Source: an uncultured Sphingobium sp.
GTDB taxonomy: Bacteria > Pseudomonadota > Alphaproteobacteria > Sphingomonadales > Sphingomonadaceae
Assembly: GCA_946479185.1 (NCBI GenBank)
Contig: CAMLFF010000158.1
Coordinates: forward strand, 1 to 7,505
Direction of reading: 5' to 3'
Length of the DNA: 7,505 bases
The notes below the pieces were generated by a model. It saw only the letters and a program-made list of their open reading frames with translations. It had not been told where the DNA came from and made no database searches. A program made the translations under genes and the position numbers. This document shows, one piece after another, positions 1 to 5,157 of this stretch (position 1 is its first letter; the number at the start of each line of letters is the position of its first letter).

Positions 1-933
1 TTGCTTTCAGGCCCCGCCGTACCGCAAGCTCCCCAACAAAATGCCGCCGCCGCCGGGCTGGCCCGCGAGATCGCAGAGGGCCCCGCGCGCGCCATAAAGG
101 ATGGCGCAGCACCGGACAGCAAGGGCAGCGGTGCGTACCCCGCGATGAAGCATCAGGTCGCCGGTCTTCCCAAGCATGTCATCTGCCAGCCAGCCGATCT
201 TGCAGCGCTCGGCAAGCGCAAGATGCCGCTCTACATCTTCGGCAATGGCGCATGCTCGGAGGATGCTGCATCCTCGCGCCAGCATCTGCTGGAGGTGGCG
301 TCGCACGGATACCTCGCTATCGCGCCGGGCGGTATTTATAGCGGCCCCGGCATCGCGATGACGGTCGAGAGCATCGCTAAGCATAATAGCAAGACCACGC
401 ACACCCAGCTTGGCGAGGCGATCGACTGGGCGATTGCCGAGAATGAGCGACGCGGGAGCCCGCTGTTCGAGCGGCTCGATACCAGCCGTATCGCCGTGTC
501 CGGCTATTCCTGTGGCGGCATTCAGGCGCTCAAATATGCAGGCGATCCGCGCGTGACCACGCTGGTGATCATGAACAGCGGCATTTTGGATGCCAAGACG
601 CCACAAATGGGGGAGATGAAGGCCGACAAGAGCTTGCTCGGCAAGATTAATGTGCCGACCCTCTATGTGCTGGGTGGTCCGACCGACATTGCCTACCCAA
701 ATGGCATGGACGATTTCGCGAGGCTCGCAACCATTCCCTCGGCGGTCATCAATATCGATGTCGGGCATAAGGGCACTTATGGCGAGGCCAATGGCGGCGC
801 CGCGGCACAAGCGGTAGTGGCGTGGCTCGACTGGCAGCTGCGGGGCGACGAGGTCGCTTCAACATGGTTCGTCGGCAAAGATTGCAAGCTGTGCATGGAC
901 ACAAAGTGGACGATTGACCGCCATAATATGTGA
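1..933 (+). CDS. alpha/beta hydrolase, probable esterase, 5' end cut by window edge
   Basis: The frame is open from base 1 to the TGA at 931-933 (310 codons visible). The sequence shows an alpha/beta-hydrolase fold with a complete candidate triad: Ser170 in a nucleophile elbow (GYSCGG), Asp229 in LGGPTD after a strand, and His256 in DVGHKG. The C-terminal tail carries a Cys-x-x-Cys pair (Cys295, Cys298) close to Trp residues, which may form a disulfide or metal site. The first 35 residues are rich in Ala, Pro and Gly and look like linker following a signal peptide. The TTG at position 1 is therefore probably an internal codon and the true start lies upstream. The substrate cannot be told from the sequence. 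The gene runs in the same direction as the regulator and dioxygenase genes, so an ester- or lactone-cleaving role in the same aromatic pathway is possible but unproven. The fold is confident; the function is not. Confidence 0.8.
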   Translation: MLSGPAVPQAPQQNAAAAGLAREIAEGPARAIKDGAAPDSKGSGAYPAMKHQVAGLPKHVICQPADLAALGKRKMPLYIFGNGACSEDAASSRQHLLEVASHGYLAIAPGGIYSGPGIAMTVESIAKHNSKTTHTQLGEAIDWAIAENERRGSPLFERLDTSRIAVSGYSCGGIQALKYAGDPRVTTLVIMNSGILDAKTPQMGEMKADKSLLGKINVPTLYVLGGPTDIAYPNGMDDFARLATIPSAVINIDVGHKGTYGEANGGAAAQAVVAWLDWQLRGDEVASTWFVGKDCKLCMDTKWTIDRHNM

Positions 934-942
934 GAGGCAGCG

Positions 943-996
943 ATGCACGTCGCCCAGTTGATCAAGCGGCGTGATGAGGCCATTGTTGCGCGCTAA
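943..996 (+). CDS. possible 17-residue leader peptide or gene remnant
   Basis: An ATG at 943 opens a 17-codon frame (MHVAQLIKRRDEAIVAR) ending in TAA at 994-996. A purine-rich GAGAGG stretch (932-937) sits about five bases upstream, a better ribosome-binding site than that of the regulator that follows. The peptide is charged and amphipathic and resembles the N-terminal start of a longer protein. It could be a leader peptide, the stub of a deleted gene, or chance. No homology can be claimed. Confidence 0.25.
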   Translation: MHVAQLIKRRDEAIVAR

Positions 997-1019
997 TCAT
1001 CATCAGGGCGCGCAGCATA

Positions 1020-1469
1020 ATGTACCAGGACCGTAAAATCCCGCCCTTCGAAGAATCGCTGGCGGCGAACCTGCTCGCCGCCAAGGAAGCGGTGATCGGC
1101 CCGATGCGGCTGCAGTTGCGGGCTTATGACATCACAGAGCCGCAATGGCGCGTGCTGCGCGTCATTAATGATCGGGGCGATATTGACGCGACGAGCCTGG
1201 CAGATGTTGGCCTGCTGCATGCGCCCAGCGTTACGCGCATCCTCAAGGATCTGGAGGCGCGGAAGCTGATTGTGCGCCAGGTCGATCCGAGCGACCGCAG
1301 GCGGGTGTCGCTAATCCTGTCGCCGGAGGGGCGGGCTGTGGTGGAAGCGGTGTCTCAGCATGTGATGGATATCATGGAGCATTATGCCGCGCGCTTTGGT
1401 GCGGAGAGGTTGGAGCGGTTGGGGGCTGAATTGCGGGCGTTGTCGGCTGCGATCAAAAAGACAGAATAG
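1020..1469 (+). CDS. MarR-family transcriptional regulator, HpaR-like
   Basis: This 149-residue protein has the length and layout of a MarR-family winged-helix repressor. An N-terminal dimerisation helix is followed by TEPQWRVLRVI (about 39-49), then a recognition helix in APSVTRILKDLEAR (68-81), then a wing with the family-typical DPSDRRR (89-95), then C-terminal dimerisation helices. The QWRVLR and PSVTRILKDLE motifs resemble HpaR, the regulator of homoprotocatechuate degradation operons; this is from memory of the family. Such proteins usually repress aromatic-catabolic genes and release DNA when they bind a phenolic or aromatic acid. It lies 260 bp upstream of the Rieske oxygenase genes in the same orientation and is their natural candidate regulator. 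The ribosome-binding site is weak (AGGG at 1005-1008). The effector is unknown. Confidence 0.9.
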   Translation: MYQDRKIPPFEESLAANLLAAKEAVIGPMRLQLRAYDITEPQWRVLRVINDRGDIDATSLADVGLLHAPSVTRILKDLEARKLIVRQVDPSDRRRVSLILSPEGRAVVEAVSQHVMDIMEHYAARFGAERLERLGAELRALSAAIKKTE

Positions 1470-1498
1470 ACAGGTGAAACGGCCTATTGCGTGAAATT

Positions 1499-1542
1499 AC
1501 TTATCAAGTTAAGTTTACCCCTATTGGAGAGGTGATAAACTT
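1499..1542. promoter_or_regulatory. candidate operator/promoter region upstream of the dioxygenase operon
   Basis: This AT-rich patch stands out from its GC-rich surroundings. It contains ACTTA-N6-TAAGT (1499-1514), a 16-bp dyad of the size MarR proteins bind. It also contains a wider inverted repeat, AAGTTTA (1511-1517) with TAAACTT (1536-1542). It lies between the MarR-type gene and the Rieske large-subunit gene, so it is the best site for the regulator and a promoter. I could not assign convincing -35 and -10 boxes. The call is inferred from dyad symmetry and position only. Confidence 0.4.
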
Positions 1543-1570
1543 GGCGAACGGCGCAGTTCATAGCACAACC

Positions 1571-1654
1571 GTCATCCCGGACTTGATCCGGGGTCCCGCT
1601 TCCTCTGCACGTCCCCGCAAGAACAGCGGGATCCCGGATCAAGTCCGGGATGAC
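1571..1654. repeat. REP-like palindromic repeat of sphingomonad type
   Basis: Two 30-base arms (1571-1600 and 1625-1654) are inverted copies with one mismatch (G1593 against T1632, which would be a G-U pair in RNA). They are separated by a 24-base loop. The arms begin gtcatcccggacttgatccg, an interspersed palindrome I recognise from sphingomonad and related alphaproteobacterial genomes. A transcript through here would form a very stable hairpin. It lies between the candidate operator and the start of the Rieske gene, so it could attenuate read-through from the MarR gene or lie in the 5' leader of the operon. A short open frame across it (1487-1726) is not treated as a gene. Confidence 0.85.
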
Positions 1655-1729
1655 GTGGAGGAGAGGGCAGACCTCTTTCTCAGCGTGCAGCGCCGCGCCG
1701 CGCGCACATTATCCAGTGAGGCTTGAACG

Positions 1730-3076
1730 ATGAAACCCTTCGCTCTTCACGATCTTGTTGATGACCGGCCGCATGATGGCGTGTTCCGCGTCGCGCGCAC
1801 ATTGTTCCGCGATCAGGCTTTGTTCGAGCTTGAGATGAAGCATGTGTTTGAGGGCGGATGGATCTTCATTGGCCTCGCCACACAGGCTGAAAATCCGCAT
1901 GATTATTTCACCAGCTTCATCGGTCGCGTGCCGATCATCGTCAGTCGGGATGGCGAGGGTGAGCTGCGCTGCTTCGTGAACGCCTGCCCGCACAAGGGCG
2001 TGCGCCTCATCCAGAAGGTCTGCGGCAATGCGCGCAGGCACATTTGCCCCTATCATAGCTGGACCTTCGATAGTGCGGGCACCAACCGCAACATCAAGTG
2101 GAAGAAGAGCGGCTGCTATGGCGAGGGCTTCGATGACGACAGTCATGATCTCGCGCCCGTTGCTCGTTTCGGCGAATATCGCGGCTTCCTGTTCGCCAGC
2201 CTCAACCCCGATGTGCCGAGCCTCGAAGAGCATCTGGGCGAAGCGCGCAAGCTGCTCGATCTGATCGTGGACAAGAGCCCTGTGGGGGCCGTCGAGCTGG
2301 TGCCGGGCCGCGTCACCTTCACCTATGCCGCCAACTGGAAGATGCAGTTGGAGAATTGCTCGGACCAATATCATTTCACTTCGACGCACCCCAGCTACAT
2401 CCGCATTTTGGAGCAGCGGGCGAAGGAAGAGAGCGCGCAGGTCGTGAAATCCTCCATCGCCGCGTCCGACTTCTGGCAGGAGGATGCGAGCGGCGTCACC
2501 GGTGGGACGATGAGCTTTGATCATGGGCATGTGCTCAACTGGGGCGTGATGCCGGTTTCCGCCGCGCTGCCGGAATTTGAACATGCCGAGGAATGGGCGC
2601 GGCTGCATGGCGAGGCCAAGCGCAACTGGATGTTCAATATGCGCAACCTGACGATCTTCCCCAATCTCCAGATAGCGGAAAATGCGTCGAGCCAGATGCG
2701 TGTGATCCGGCCTATTGCGGCCAATCTGACGGAAATGCAGACCTGGTGCATCGCGCCGCGTGGCGAGAGCGATGAGGCGCGCTCGTTCCGCATCCGCCAA
2801 TATGAGGATTTCTTCAACCCCACCGGCATGGCGACGCCCGATGACACAGTCTGCTATGAGGAAGCACAGCTTGGCATGGCCGCGCAGGAGCGGCCCTGGT
2901 TGCAGGGCCATGCCCGCGGGCTGACCGCCTCTGTTGAAGGCGGCAATGATTATTCGGACATGATCGAATTGCGGCCCGCGCGCAGCGTGCTGGCCGATGC
3001 CCAGCTTTGCGACGAGAGCCTGTTCGGCAGCTATTATCGCGCCTGGGCGCAGCGCATGTCGGAGGTTCTGGCATGA
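1730..3076 (+). CDS. Rieske aromatic-ring-hydroxylating dioxygenase, large (alpha) subunit, benzoate-dioxygenase type
   Basis: This 448-residue protein matches the length and layout of the BenA/anthranilate-dioxygenase large-subunit family. The N-terminal Rieske domain binds a [2Fe-2S] cluster through Cys86-x-His88 and Cys106-x2-His109, with 17 residues between the pairs. The catalytic domain has the mononuclear-iron motif Asp212-x2-His215-x4-His220. A likely third iron ligand is Asp371 or Asp372 in GMATPDD. Stretches such as SHDLAPVARFGEYRGFLFAS recall benzoate dioxygenase. The region after His220 (PSYIRIL) differs from the BenA I remember, so the substrate may be a substituted benzoate, salicylate or anthranilate. 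With the beta subunit it should add O2 to an aromatic acid, using electrons from a reductase that is not encoded here. A GTGAGG ribosome-binding site (1716-1721) supports the start. The stop overlaps the next start (ATGA). Confidence 0.93.
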   Translation: MKPFALHDLVDDRPHDGVFRVARTLFRDQALFELEMKHVFEGGWIFIGLATQAENPHDYFTSFIGRVPIIVSRDGEGELRCFVNACPHKGVRLIQKVCGNARRHICPYHSWTFDSAGTNRNIKWKKSGCYGEGFDDDSHDLAPVARFGEYRGFLFASLNPDVPSLEEHLGEARKLLDLIVDKSPVGAVELVPGRVTFTYAANWKMQLENCSDQYHFTSTHPSYIRILEQRAKEESAQVVKSSIAASDFWQEDASGVTGGTMSFDHGHVLNWGVMPVSAALPEFEHAEEWARLHGEAKRNWMFNMRNLTIFPNLQIAENASSQMRVIRPIAANLTEMQTWCIAPRGESDEARSFRIRQYEDFFNPTGMATPDDTVCYEEAQLGMAAQERPWLQGHARGLTASVEGGNDYSDMIELRPARSVLADAQLCDESLFGSYYRAWAQRMSEVLA

Positions 3077-3570
3077 GCGCGCTGACGCAGGCGGATGCCG
3101 CGCGCATCCTGCATGAGGAAGCGCTGCTGCTGGATCGGCTCGACTTCGATCCATGGATCGCGATGTATGCGTCTGACTGCGTGTTCTGGATGCCCGCATG
3201 GCGCGATGATGGCACGCAGACGGAAAACCCAGACCGGGAGCTGTCGCTCATCTATTATAAGGGCCGGCGCAATCTGGAGGATCGGGTGCAGCGCATCCGC
3301 TCCGGATTCTCGGTCGCGTCCGCCGTGATGCCGCGCGTGTCGCACATGATCGGCAATGTTCTGGTGCGCGAAAGTGATGGCGATATCGTGCGCGTCGCGT
3401 CCACCTTCATCGTGAATGTGCATGATGTCCGCACGCGGCGCGACCATGCCTATTTCGGGCGCTATGAGCATGAGCTTCGGCTGGAGAATGGTGCATGGAA
3501 AATATCGCGCAAAGTCATTCGCCTGATGAATGATGTCGTGCCGACGATGCTCGATATTTACGGCATATAA
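3073..3570 (+). CDS. aromatic-ring-hydroxylating dioxygenase, small (beta) subunit
   Basis: The start is set at ATG 3073, which overlaps the alpha-subunit stop as ATGA and has GGAGG at 3061-3065. Upstream in-frame codons lie inside the alpha gene and are not used. The 165-residue product has the length and NTF2/SnoaL-like fold of ring-hydroxylating beta subunits. Diagnostic stretches are EEALLLDRLDFDPWIAMYASDCVFWMPAW near the N-terminus, then SLIYYKGRRNLEDRVQRIRSG, then PRVSHMIGNV, and a C-terminal KVIRLMNDV strand. These follow BenB closely. The subunit has no cofactor; it packs under the alpha trimer in an alpha3-beta3 hexamer and can influence specificity. The ATGA overlap implies translational coupling and equal supply of the two subunits. 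Confidence 0.93.
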   Translation: MSALTQADAARILHEEALLLDRLDFDPWIAMYASDCVFWMPAWRDDGTQTENPDRELSLIYYKGRRNLEDRVQRIRSGFSVASAVMPRVSHMIGNVLVRESDGDIVRVASTFIVNVHDVRTRRDHAYFGRYEHELRLENGAWKISRKVIRLMNDVVPTMLDIYGI

Positions 3571-3581
3571 GGGAGAGGCGC

Positions 3582-4514
3582 ATGTTGCCTGATAAGCAGA
3601 TGTCGGTTGCCATTGTAGGCGCCGGTGCAATGGGTTGCCTGTTCGCCGCGCGGCTGGCGGAGCAAGGCGCGGATGTGACGCTCATCGATGTGGATCGCGC
3701 CCGGTTGGCTGCGATTGCGGCGGATGGCGTGACGCTGATCGATGATGCTGGCGAGCGCGCCATTCCGGTCAGCGCGGCGTTGGCTGCCGACGTCTCCGGG
3801 CCGGTCGATCTGGTCATGCTGTTCACCAAAGGTCCGCATAGCGCGGCGGCGATTGCCTCGGTCACGCATCTCGCGCAACATGCCCCCGTTGCGCTGACCT
3901 TGCAGAACGGCATCGGCAATGCAGAGTTTCTCGCCGAGACATTTGGCGCAGACCGTGTGCTGATGGGCACGGCGCATATCCCGGCGGACCTCAAGGGCAT
4001 CGCCTCGGTCGAAACACATGGCTTCGGCATATTGGAGCTTGGCGGCTTTGATGATGCCGCGCAGACCCTCGCGCCGCCAATTGCAGCGCTGCTGGGCGAC
4101 GCTGGTTTCGAGGCTAAGGTTGCAGAGCATATCGCCGCGACGGTCTGGGAGAAGGTCGCGTTCAATGCCGCGCTCAATGCGCTTGGCATGATCTGCGAAG
4201 TGCCCAATGCGGGCGTGGACAATGAGCCAGGCCACCGGGTCGCTGCGAAAGTGGTTGAGGAAACGCGCGACGTTGCAGCAGCTAAAGGCATCAGCATTGA
4301 TGCTGAGAAGATCCTCTCAACCGTGCATTCGGCCCTGCGCGAACATGCCCATCACAAGGCATCCATGTTGCAGGACCGCGAGCATGGCCGGGGCACCGAG
4401 ATCGAGACGATCAATGGTGCCATTGCGCGGGAAGGCGCTCGGCTGGGCGTGCCGACACCGGTTTGCGATACGTTGAGCGATCTCGTGCGGATGATCGAAC
4501 TCAAGCGCGGCTGA
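3582..4514 (+). CDS. ketopantoate reductase (ApbA/PanE) family oxidoreductase, possibly a 2-hydroxyacid (mandelate-like) dehydrogenase
   Basis: This 310-residue protein has an N-terminal Rossmann domain with GAGAMG (13-18) and TKG with Lys83, then QNGIGN (Asn109). The C-terminal helical domain has WEKVAFNAALNALG, giving the catalytic-lysine equivalent Lys191 with Asn195 and Asn199. It also has KASMLQD (Ser261) and GRGTEIETINGAI (Glu273). All the key residues of E. coli PanE appear present, so it should be active on a short 2-oxoacid/2-hydroxyacid pair with NAD(P)H. PanE makes pantoate, but this copy follows the dioxygenase beta gene by 11 bases, with GGGAGAGG (3571-3578) as ribosome-binding site, and lies near a benzoylformate-decarboxylase-type gene. 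The KPR family includes NAD-dependent D-mandelate dehydrogenases, so an aromatic 2-hydroxyacid substrate is plausible. Family is confident; substrate is inference. Confidence 0.9.
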   Translation: MLPDKQMSVAIVGAGAMGCLFAARLAEQGADVTLIDVDRARLAAIAADGVTLIDDAGERAIPVSAALAADVSGPVDLVMLFTKGPHSAAAIASVTHLAQHAPVALTLQNGIGNAEFLAETFGADRVLMGTAHIPADLKGIASVETHGFGILELGGFDDAAQTLAPPIAALLGDAGFEAKVAEHIAATVWEKVAFNAALNALGMICEVPNAGVDNEPGHRVAAKVVEETRDVAAAKGISIDAEKILSTVHSALREHAHHKASMLQDREHGRGTEIETINGAIAREGARLGVPTPVCDTLSDLVRMIELKRG

Positions 4515-4522
4515 TCAGCTGG

Positions 4523-4590
4523 CCTGAGCGTGGTGGGTCAGGGTCTGGAGCAGATGCCGAGCCGATAGCATCGGACCGACAGCTCCAGAC
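4523..4590. terminator. structured stem-loop region after the oxidoreductase, probable (bidirectional) terminator
   Basis: Just after the stop at 4514 there is a small stem CCTGA/TCAGG (4523-4527 with 4538-4542). Next comes a 9-bp perfect inverted repeat GTCTGGAGC/GCTCCAGAC (4543-4551 with 4582-4590), which G-T wobbles could extend. It encloses an inner hairpin CCGAT-AGC-ATCGG (4562-4574). Only a short T tract (TTTAATT) follows, so it is not a textbook intrinsic terminator. Its place between two convergent genes fits a transcription end or RNA-stabilising role. Confidence 0.5.
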
Positions 4591-4601
4591 TTTAATTCAC
4601 C

Positions 4602-4645
4602 GCATTTTCCGAGTCATCAGATGAGTCCATCTGATTAGAAAATGC
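4602..4645. repeat. two-tier palindrome (gcattttc/gaaaatgc), interspersed-repeat or terminator hairpin
   Basis: GCATTTTC (4602-4609) pairs with GAAAATGC (4638-4645). Inside it ATCAGATG (4616-4623) pairs with CATCTGAT (4628-4635) around a four-base loop, with an asymmetric internal bulge between the two stems. The outer gcattttc/gaaaatgctct signature is one I associate with dispersed repeats in alphaproteobacteria. Read from the minus strand, the hairpin would have followed almost directly after the decarboxylase stop codon before the 4650-5157 segment was inserted. It may therefore have ended that gene too. Confidence 0.6.
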
Positions 4646-4649
4646 TCTA

Positions 4650-4667
4650 GGCCGCGTGGACAAATTC
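4650..4667 (+). repeat. left terminal inverted repeat
   Basis: This is the 18-base left end of the putative element. It pairs with 5140-5157, with mismatches only at the fifth and sixth bases. It directly follows TA (4648-4649). Confidence 0.65.
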
Positions 4668-4703
4668 AAATGACCGCTATTCATGGCGATCATTTGATAG
4701 CGG
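4667..4703. repeat. interleaved inverted repeats inside the left end of the element
   Basis: CAAATGA (4667-4673) pairs with TCATTTG (4690-4696), and CCGCTAT (4674-4680) pairs with ATAGCGG (4697-4703). The order is A-B-spacer-A'-B' with a nine-base spacer, so the two 7-bp stems overlap and exclude each other as simple hairpins. A full pseudoknot has no connecting loop bases and looks sterically unlikely. It may be a subterminal protein-binding site or a switchable fold. Confidence 0.6.
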
Positions 4704-4758
4704 ACTGTTCGGACACGACGACATTGCGGACATTGGGCTTTACGCGTAGCAATCGCAG

Positions 4759-5049
4759 ATGCGCTGGGGAAGCTTGCTAACGTCCATAACTATCGTGCCG
4801 TGGCTGTTCGCTCTGGTGATGGCGGTTAAGGTCGTTTCGAGGAACTCTCGCTGTGCGAGCGAGTGCATGTCAATTGTAGAGCAGGCTAAGGCCATTTCGT
4901 TTCCTCTGATTGTTCTCTTGGCCCTGTCGATGGCCGGATTTTTGTATAGCCGCCGAACCAAGATTTCAGGATGTGTGCTCGCCATTGGCTGCGGGATCGC
5001 CCTTTTGGGATGGCCGTCTTATTTCGTTTGGCTAACGGGCGGCGTTTGA
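4759..5049 (+). CDS. hypothetical small membrane protein inside the inverted-repeat element
   Basis: This is a 96-residue ORF with no family I recognise. Three hydrophobic stretches look like membrane helices: about residues 6-26 (LLTSITIVPWLFALVMAVKVV), 45-63 (AISFPLIVLLALSMAGFLY) and 69-93 (SGCVLAIGCGIALLGWPSYFVWL). Between the second and third is a basic RRTK loop, expected to face the cytoplasm. Two cysteines (CASEC) lie in the first loop, where they could form a disulfide if exported. There is no clear ribosome-binding site before ATG 4759, and an in-frame stop at 4747-4749 limits any longer start. Codon use is less GC-biased than in the flanking genes, which fits imported DNA. It could be a passenger gene or a chance ORF. 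The opposite-strand frame is less protein-like. Confidence 0.45.
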   Translation: MRWGSLLTSITIVPWLFALVMAVKVVSRNSRCASECMSIVEQAKAISFPLIVLLALSMAGFLYSRRTKISGCVLAIGCGIALLGWPSYFVWLTGGV

Positions 5050-5139
5050 TCTCGCTCGCCTGAGCGGCAGCTTCCCACCCCATATCCGCCATCGGACGGG
5101 CTTTGTTGACTACCCAATTGCAGACAATCCTTGCGGGTG

Positions 5140-5157
5140 GAATTTGTCCACATGGCC
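5140..5157 (-). repeat. right terminal inverted repeat
   Basis: This is the inverted copy of 4650-4667 (16 of 18 bases). It abuts TA at 5158-5159, and its last base is the first base of the minus-strand CTA that reads as the TAG stop of the decarboxylase gene. Confidence 0.65.

Larger units (their letters stand above)
4650..5157. mobile_element. putative MITE-like element with 18-bp terminal inverted repeats and TA/CTAG target duplication
   Basis: The left end (4650-4667) reads GGCC-GC-GTGGACAAATTC. The right end (5140-5157) is its inverted copy, GGCC-AT-GTGGACAAATTC, so 16 of 18 positions match. TA lies directly outside both ends (4648-4649 and 5158-5159), and CTAG occurs at both junctions (4647-4650 and 5157-5160). 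A TA duplication within CTAG is what IS630/Tc1-mariner transposition gives; a CTAG duplication would also suit IS5-type YTAR targets. No transposase fits in about 508 bp, so it would be non-autonomous. It carries one small membrane-protein ORF. Base composition is visibly less GC-rich than the flanking genes. Removing one TA plus the element restores a continuous sequence in which the decarboxylase gene still ends in TAG. Mobility is inferred from the ends only. Confidence 0.6.

Noticed and set aside
7..810. Minus-strand frame opposite the alpha/beta hydrolase
   Set aside because: The plus strand carries a full Ser-Asp-His triad in the right order, so the minus frame is a composition artefact.
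1487..1726. 79-codon plus-strand frame between the regulator and the Rieske gene
   Set aside because: Much of it is translation of the palindromic repeat; there is no domain and no clear ribosome-binding site.
1709..3199. Long minus-strand open frame (496 codons) opposite the Rieske genes
   Set aside because: It is a shadow of the GC-rich coding strand. The plus strand encodes clear Rieske and iron-binding motifs and a beta subunit, while the minus product has no recognisable domain.
3515..4297. Minus-strand frames opposite the ketopantoate-reductase-family gene
   Set aside because: The products are Ala/Ser/Arg-rich with no motifs, while the plus strand has the complete family signature.
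4667..4703. True H-type RNA pseudoknot
   Set aside because: The pairing order fits, but there are no bases left to span the two 7-bp stems, so both cannot form fully at once.
4740..4985. 81-codon minus-strand frame inside the inverted-repeat element
   Set aside because: It overlaps the hydrophobic plus-strand ORF, which looks more protein-like; no motif or ribosome-binding site was seen.
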